Source: Burkholderiales bacterium (GTDB taxonomy: Bacteria > Pseudomonadota > Gammaproteobacteria > Burkholderiales > JABEVD01). From it: a stretch of DNA of 59,349 nt. The position numbers and the translations under genes were made by a program. Where the stretch lies: positions 1-59,349 of the forward strand of contig JAIELG010000005.1 of the NCBI GenBank assembly GCA_019753155.1, written 5' to 3'. This document shows positions 57,968 to 59,349 of the stretch, one piece after another (position 1 is the first letter of the stretch; each line of letters begins with the position of its first letter). The notes beneath the pieces were generated by a model. It searched no databases, was not told the DNA's origin, and saw only the letters and a list, made by a program, of their open reading frames with translations.

Positions 57968-58332
57968 AGGGGATAGTGCTTGCCCTGCTTCTCGCGGGCT
58001 GCTCGGCGCAGCAGCCCGATGCGGAGCCCCAGAACTGGAAAGGGTTCGAAGTCAGGATAGAAACTCAGCCCAGTCCGCCGAGGATAGGGATGAACGAAGT
58101 GATGGTCGAGGTGAGCGGGAAGCACGGCAAGGGCGTGCATGGCTTGATCGTATCCCTGAGGATGAATGACAGCGAGTCCTGGAAGCAGGCATTTCCGGAC
58201 GGCGATCTGGGCGTCTATCACAGCGCCGCCGATTTTTCTCCCGGAAGGACCATGCTTCAGGTTCGGATCGAACAGGGCGGGGAGAAGAGCACGCTTTATT
58301 TTCCCGTCAGGATGGGTTCCTCAGGGTCATGA
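57964..58332 (+). CDS. FixH/YtkA-like lipoprotein
   Basis: This 122-aa protein has a lipoprotein signal (LLAGC) and a single Ig-like beta domain (VRIETQPSPPRIGMNEVMVE, then GLIVSLRMND, VYHSAADFSPGRTMLQVRI). This matches the FixH/YtkA pattern found with cbb3 assembly genes. It is the last gene of the plus-strand operon and overlaps the 3' end of the next, convergent gene. Confidence 0.75.
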   Translation: MKGIVLALLLAGCSAQQPDAEPQNWKGFEVRIETQPSPPRIGMNEVMVEVSGKHGKGVHGLIVSLRMNDSESWKQAFPDGDLGVYHSAADFSPGRTMLQVRIEQGGEKSTLYFPVRMGSSGS

Positions 58333-58810
58333 CGATGTTGGCGAGATAGATGCAGAATCCCGTCGCCATGGTCGTGGCGGATACGCTGATGATGAGTCCG
58401 TAATAGTGGTGGACGGCGGGAATTTCGTCGGGATGGTCGAGGAACAGGAAGCCTTCCCGGATGCCGAATCCGACCTGCGAAAAATAGAATCCGAGCACGC
58501 CGAGCGCGGTGAACCAGAAGGTGAGGTCCACGAGGCGCCATGAGTGGATGCTTTTCCCGCTCAGGATGGGCAGCATGTAGTAGGTCACGCCCATTCCGAG
58601 CATCACGAGCCCTCCTACCAGATTGATGTGCGCGTGGGCGAGCGGGTCGATCATGTGTCCGGGTCCGCCGTATGGGCTGCCTATGGAGTCGAGCCAGGCC
58701 CGTATCGGGGGCAAGACCTGAAGCGTGCCGTGTATTGTCCCTATTGCGAACGATATGGCGGACATGAGGAAGAACTTGAGCAGCTTCTTCGATTCTGGAG
58801 TATTTTGCAT
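58307..58810 (-). CDS. four-helix protein resembling part of a haem-copper oxidase subunit I
   Basis: This 167-aa membrane protein has about four helices. DPLAHAHINLVGG (H59, H61) matches the HxH haem-ligand motif of CcoN/NorB, and TIHGTLQVLPP (H27) and AVHHYYGLI resemble other ligand-like His sites. It is too short for a full subunit I. It could be a haem-binding accessory protein. It is convergent with the accessory operon. Confidence 0.7.
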   Translation of the reverse strand: MQNTPESKKLLKFFLMSAISFAIGTIHGTLQVLPPIRAWLDSIGSPYGGPGHMIDPLAHAHINLVGGLVMLGMGVTYYMLPILSGKSIHSWRLVDLTFWFTALGVLGFYFSQVGFGIREGFLFLDHPDEIPAVHHYYGLIISVSATTMATGFCIYLANIVMTLRNPS

Positions 58811-58825
58811 AGGATATCCGGAAAC

Positions 58826-58852
58826 AAAAAACCCGGTGGACCCGGGTTTTTT
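58826..58852. terminator. bidirectional terminator
   Basis: Stem ACCCGG/CCGGGT with a TGGAC loop has an A-run before and a T-run after. On the minus strand it ends the transcript of the 38-aa gene. Confidence 0.85.
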
Positions 58853-58869
58853 ATCGGAAGCAATAGCGC

Positions 58870-58986
58870 TTACTTCTGATCTTTTTGTTTCTGGCCTTCG
58901 ACGATACGCTCGATCCCCAAGGAACCCAGATTAAAAGCCAGGATGATCCCGATCAAAAAAATAGTTACCGGAACAAAGTTTTCCAT
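58870..58986 (-). CDS. 38-aa single-helix membrane peptide
   Basis: MENFVPVTIFLIGIILAFNL continues to a charged tail ending QKQKDQK. GGAGAGG lies about 6 nt before the ATG at 58986. A longer frame (from 59085) lacks such a site. It is followed by the terminator. The size resembles the small peptides of the oxidase operon, but no function is known. Confidence 0.65.
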   Translation of the reverse strand: MENFVPVTIFLIGIILAFNLGSLGIERIVEGQKQKDQK

Positions 58987-59151
58987 ACTCACCTCTCCCC
59001 ATCGATTTAAGAAGCTTTTTTTACAACACACAGCAAGGTACGAGTCTATCCAATTGTTGGGGAATACGCAAGGACTTGTTGTCATCGATAGCCCCGTGGT
59101 CCGCTCGGGCCGCCGGTCTGGTTATTCGCGGCGCGCGATCAGCGGAGGCTA

Positions 59152-59349
59152 TTACCCGAGATAGGCTGCACGCACCAGGGGATTTTCGAGCAATGCGCCG
59201 GAAGCACCCGCAAGGGTGATTTTTCCGCTTTCCATCACGTATCCTCTCTGGCTCATCGAAAGCGCGATTTTTGCATTCTGCTCGACGAGCAGGATGGTCA
59301 TGCCTTCCAGGGAGCGGATGGTCTCGAAGATTTTCTGCACCATGATGGG
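59152..59349 (-). CDS. livF: branched-chain amino acid ABC transporter ATPase, C-terminal part
   Basis: Only the last ~66 residues are in the window; the gene runs off the right edge. The segment EGMTILLVEQNAKIALSMSQ, RGYVMESGKI and a final PLVRAAYLG are the standard LivF C-terminus (H-loop region and tail). It would power uptake of branched-chain amino acids, urea or a related solute. Confidence 0.85.
   Translation of the reverse strand, partial: PIMVQKIFETIRSLEGMTILLVEQNAKIALSMSQRGYVMESGKITLAGASGALLENPLVRAAYLG

Overview
The window reads as about 59 kb of a Gram-negative betaproteobacterial chromosome, probably a chemolithoautotroph of the Nitrosomonadales/Gallionellaceae type. That placement is an inference. 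It rests on hemA-prfA-prmC-grxD and nadD-rsfS-rlmH-maf-rng gene orders, a proteobacterial phosphoribulokinase, Porin_4-type porins, an AlgZ/AlgR pair next to argH, and a large cbb3-type oxidase island. No marker fixes the genus.

Layout. (1) 1-1.1 kb: the end of an rRNA operon (5S rRNA and terminator), a 33-nt copy of the 5S 5' end, a transposase remnant and a J-domain gene. (2) 1.5-3.2 kb, minus strand: a two-gene cassette with a 76-aa Cys-containing peptide and a DUF692/MNIO enzyme that carries a fused C-terminal helical partner domain. This is a candidate RiPP locus. (3) 3.4-4.8 kb: an intact higBA toxin-antitoxin pair and a broken mazEF pair. (4) 4.8-25 kb: housekeeping genes (cbbP, leuS-lptE-holA-proA-lpd, a 1248-aa FAD/FeS oxidoreductase, HIT, a papain-like pseudogene, hemA-prfA-prmC-grxD, fructosamine kinase-argH, algZR). 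(5) 25-30.4 kb: an internally shortened porin, a full-length porin, an intergenic 205-bp direct repeat, a secreted phosphoesterase and a PAP2 phosphatase. (6) 30.4-46 kb: membrane and housekeeping genes (ygiQ-rdgB-hemW, trmB, ygfA-folD, aceE, aceF, nadD-rsfS-rlmH-maf-rng). (7) 46.1-59 kb: a divergent cbb3-type terminal oxidase island, then the C-terminal end of livF.

The oxidase island is the most unusual block. Its core operon (46.6-50.2 kb) encodes a divergent CcoN, a CcoO with an extra ~110-aa domain, and a two-helix protein that resembles the CcoP N-terminus but has no haem motif. It also encodes several very small membrane proteins, one of 35 and one of 41 residues. The operon is preceded by a sigma70-like promoter and four TTAAGG repeats spaced exactly 11 bp apart, and it ends at a strong terminator. 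A second plus-strand operon (50.3-58.3 kb) adds two monohaem cytochromes c, small membrane proteins, a SUMF1-fold protein without the catalytic cysteines, a membrane-embedded spermidine-synthase-like protein, CcoG, a compact paralogue of the haem-less CcoP-like protein and a FixH/YtkA-like lipoprotein. A minus-strand 4-helix protein with an oxidase-like HxH motif closes the island. Together they look like a cbb3 enzyme with its own electron donors and assembly factors.

The three pyruvate dehydrogenase subunits lie in separate places: E3 with its own lipoyl domain at 11 kb, E1 at 38.5 kb and E2 at 41.2 kb. No tRNA gene, CRISPR array or intact insertion sequence was seen.
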